NCBI RefSeq assembly: GCF_018691265.1
Contig: NW_024881296.1
Location: 14,167,427-14,231,426, forward strand
Direction: 5' to 3'
DNA from: Tyto alba
Lineage: Eukaryota; Chordata; Aves; Strigiformes; Tytonidae
Length of the DNA: 64,000 nt
In this document: positions 62,901 through 64,000 of the stretch, one piece after another
How positions within the stretch are numbered: position 1 is the first letter of the stretch
Layout: each line of letters begins with the position of its first letter
Notes under the pieces: model-generated
What the model was told of the DNA's origin: nothing
The model's database searches: none
The model's input: only the letters and a program-made list of their open reading frames with translations
Position numbers and translations under genes: made by a program

Positions 62901-63524
62901 TGCAAGTGTTGTTGCTGTGGTTATGTGAGAGGGGCATGTCTTCTGAGCTGCCTGAAATGGGCAAAGACTTGCCTATAAGAAAAAGTAAAGTAAAAGGGGC
63001 CATTGAAAGCATATGAAAATTGCTGAATCACATGTTTCCATACCCATCTCAGAAGGTTTTTAAAAGATTCTAACTCTCAGATTCTTGCAACACCTTGCTC
63101 TTATACTGATAATGTTTGCTACCAGCTTGTGCATCCTCCCAAGGGTGCTTTGTCCTGGACCAAAGTGAAGTGCAGACTACATCCATTCTCCCACCTTCTG
63201 GGCTTCCAGGACAACAAACTCAGTGACTAAGCAAGCAAGAGCACAATCTGCTCTCCCTCTCTCTTGTAAAATATGTTTCATAATTTTTCTAAGGATCATA
63301 GGAGAGTTTTAGTGACAACATATTACCTGTGATCCAAGAGTTGGGGACCACCGTCTCCAAGTCAAGTGCAGACCACCCTAAGCAGGCAGAAAGTTCCCAC
63401 AGATCTTACCTTTTACATAGGAAGATGAGCCAGGCCCCTTAAAACCACCACTCAGATGTGAGACAGCTCCAGGTGATTTTCTATCATCTGTTCTTCTCCC
63501 AGTAGGAGAGGGTTGATGTACAAC
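56775..63524 (-). CDS. TCP10: TCP10/CENPJ-type gene, eight 3' exons (partial, 336 aa)
   Basis: Encodes a protein ending in the G-box (T-complex protein 10 C-terminal) domain, a single-sheet beta structure that in CPAP/CENPJ binds STIL during centriole assembly. Exons on the - strand, 5' to 3': 63524-63410, 62972-62866, 62602-62450, 61601-61503, 59071-58931, 58212-58128, 57760-57640, 56964-56775; 1011 nt with a TGA stop. All junctions are GT-AG and phases agree (0,1,0,0,0,0,1,2). The last four and the end of the fourth exon carry the repeated YPDG/NG motifs ([57 protein letters not shown]). The N-terminal exons and start are not found. Position beside UNC93A and TTLL2 matches human TCP10 rather than CENPJ, which lies elsewhere; if the missing part is as long as in CENPJ the name would need revision. 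The first three exons are polar and weakly conserved, supported mainly by phase. Confidence 0.88.
57640..57760 (-). CDS. TCP10: TCP10-type exon, G-box
   Basis: Acceptor ttttccacag|AAA; donor GAAAA|gtaagt. It encodes [18 protein letters not shown] then [13 protein letters not shown]. In FPDH the usual Gly/Gln of this unit is His. Confidence 0.95.
58128..58212 (-). CDS. TCP10: TCP10-type exon, G-box
   Basis: Acceptor ccttacag|ATT; donor ATAG|gtaggt. It encodes [17 protein letters not shown] and [11 protein letters not shown], matching the CPAP/TCP10 family. Confidence 0.95.
58931..59071 (-). CDS. TCP10: TCP10-type exon, G-box
   Basis: Acceptor gtgtttgaag|GTA; donor GTG|gtgtgt. It encodes 47 codons: [35 protein letters not shown]. 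Strongly like CPAP ([21 protein letters not shown]). Confidence 0.93.
59092..61502 (-). other. Intron of the TCP10-type gene
   Basis: AT-rich, with no repeat I recognise. A CCAAT/TATA-like arrangement on the + strand at about 60243-60297 (ATTGG...CTATAAAAG) has no reading frame after it. Confidence 0.5.
61503..61601 (-). CDS. TCP10: TCP10-type exon, start of the G-box region
   Basis: Acceptor cataatatag|CCT; donor AAAG|gtgaga. It encodes 33 codons with basic stretch [17 protein letters not shown] and ends IQYRDGK, the first YxDGK unit, which continues straight into [10 protein letters not shown] of the next exon. Confidence 0.8.
62450..62602 (-). CDS. TCP10: TCP10-type exon
   Basis: Acceptor gattttggctcag|GAA; donor AAAG|gtttga, which is weak. 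It encodes 51 codons, opening [15 protein letters not shown], charged and possibly helical. Phase 0 in and out. Confidence 0.5.
62866..62972 (-). CDS. TCP10: TCP10-type exon
   Basis: Acceptor has a long pyrimidine tract (acttttcttatag|GC); donor GAG|gtattt. It encodes a polar Ser/Asn-rich stretch ([20 protein letters not shown]) with no domain. Phase 1 in, 0 out. Confidence 0.6.
63410..63524 (-). CDS. TCP10: TCP10-type exon (first seen in window)
   Basis: Acceptor ttgcttcag|GTT; donor AAAAG|gtaaga, both good. Open for 38 codons plus one base, polar and Ser/Gly-rich (ends GPGSSSYVK). Phase 1 at its end fits the next exon exactly. No known motif. Confidence 0.65.
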
Positions 63525-64000
63525 CTGAAGCAAAATGGAAAGGCCCTGACATACAGTCATGCTTCACTGTAACGTGGGAGCTACCAGAAATATGACCAGA
63601 GTCCACTTCACCTTCCTAGTAGTTTAGCTGTCTAAACTGAGTTCGGACTGTTGTGAAGAAAGATGGAAGAAGCCTCAGACAGGGCCATCCCCCCCCATCC
63701 CCTGTCTCTTCTCTTGGAAGCTGCACTTCTTGCTCGTGGTCCATGTTGGGTTGCATCGCAGCCATGCCTGTGCCTGGCCATGCACCTCATCAATCCAAAT
63801 CCCAAACCTGACCCACAGGCTGACTTCCTGCTGTGACCCCAGACCTGTCTCATCACTGTGGTCTTTGACAACTGGGATTCTGGCTTGACCTTGACCTCCA
63901 CCCCCAGCCTGCCCTCCTCCCTGGCTGGGTCTGTGAGGCAGGCTTTGTCCTGCCAGTCTCCATGGGGAGCCCTTGATGTTCCCAGCTCCTGGCCCCCAGG
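63525..64000. other. Right edge: intron or upstream DNA, end is C-rich
   Basis: From about 63700 to the end the DNA turns into C-rich, low-CpG sequence with runs such as CTGTGACCCCAGACCTGTC and CTTGACCTTGACCTCCACCC. It looks like a dispersed repeat, but I cannot name the family. No exon in phase with the TCP10 chain was found here. Confidence 0.35.

Noticed and set aside
1..64000. tRNA, rRNA and CRISPR-like features
   Set aside because: No cloverleaf with A/B boxes, no ribosomal segments and no regularly spaced repeats were seen; the window is animal DNA.

Overview
This window is vertebrate nuclear DNA, almost certainly from a bird. Genes are split by GT-AG introns and lie in long AT-rich non-coding DNA. 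There are several CR1 LINE fragments, including the 3' end that runs into an ATTCTGTG-type tail, and long terminal repeats of a type common in bird genomes. The gene order UNC93A, TTLL2, TCP10 is the same as on human 6q27. I cannot tell the species or order of bird.

Layout. Positions 1-26029 hold no gene that I can support, only CR1 pieces, solo LTRs, a provirus remnant and simple repeats. UNC93A runs on the + strand from 26030 to 43128 in eight coding exons that join in frame into a 458-residue membrane protein. An avian solo LTR lies at 45081-45680. A CpG island at about 47120-47900 is the likely promoter of TTLL2. TTLL2 has a 554-codon uninterrupted reading frame at 51781-53445 and a possible short first coding exon at 48211-48226. 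On the - strand, from the right edge down to 56775, I assembled eight phase-compatible exons (336 codons plus stop) of a TCP10/CENPJ-type protein that ends in a complete G-box (T-complex protein 10 C-terminal) domain. Its N-terminal part lies to the right of 63524 or outside the window.

How the genes relate. TTLL2 (a predicted tubulin glutamylase-type ligase) and the TCP10-type gene (homologous to the centriole protein CPAP) both belong to families linked to microtubules, centrioles or flagella, and they converge tail to tail. The CpG island before TTLL2 holds an RFX/X-box-like site, which would suit a ciliary or testis gene. UNC93A is an MFS-like transporter-family protein with no evident functional link to the other two.

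I found no bacterial-style operon, CRISPR array or clearly new defence system. The points most worth checking are the assembled TCP10 exon chain, the short first coding exon and X-box of TTLL2, the inverted pair of solo LTRs, and the provirus remnant with a tRNA-Trp-like primer site.
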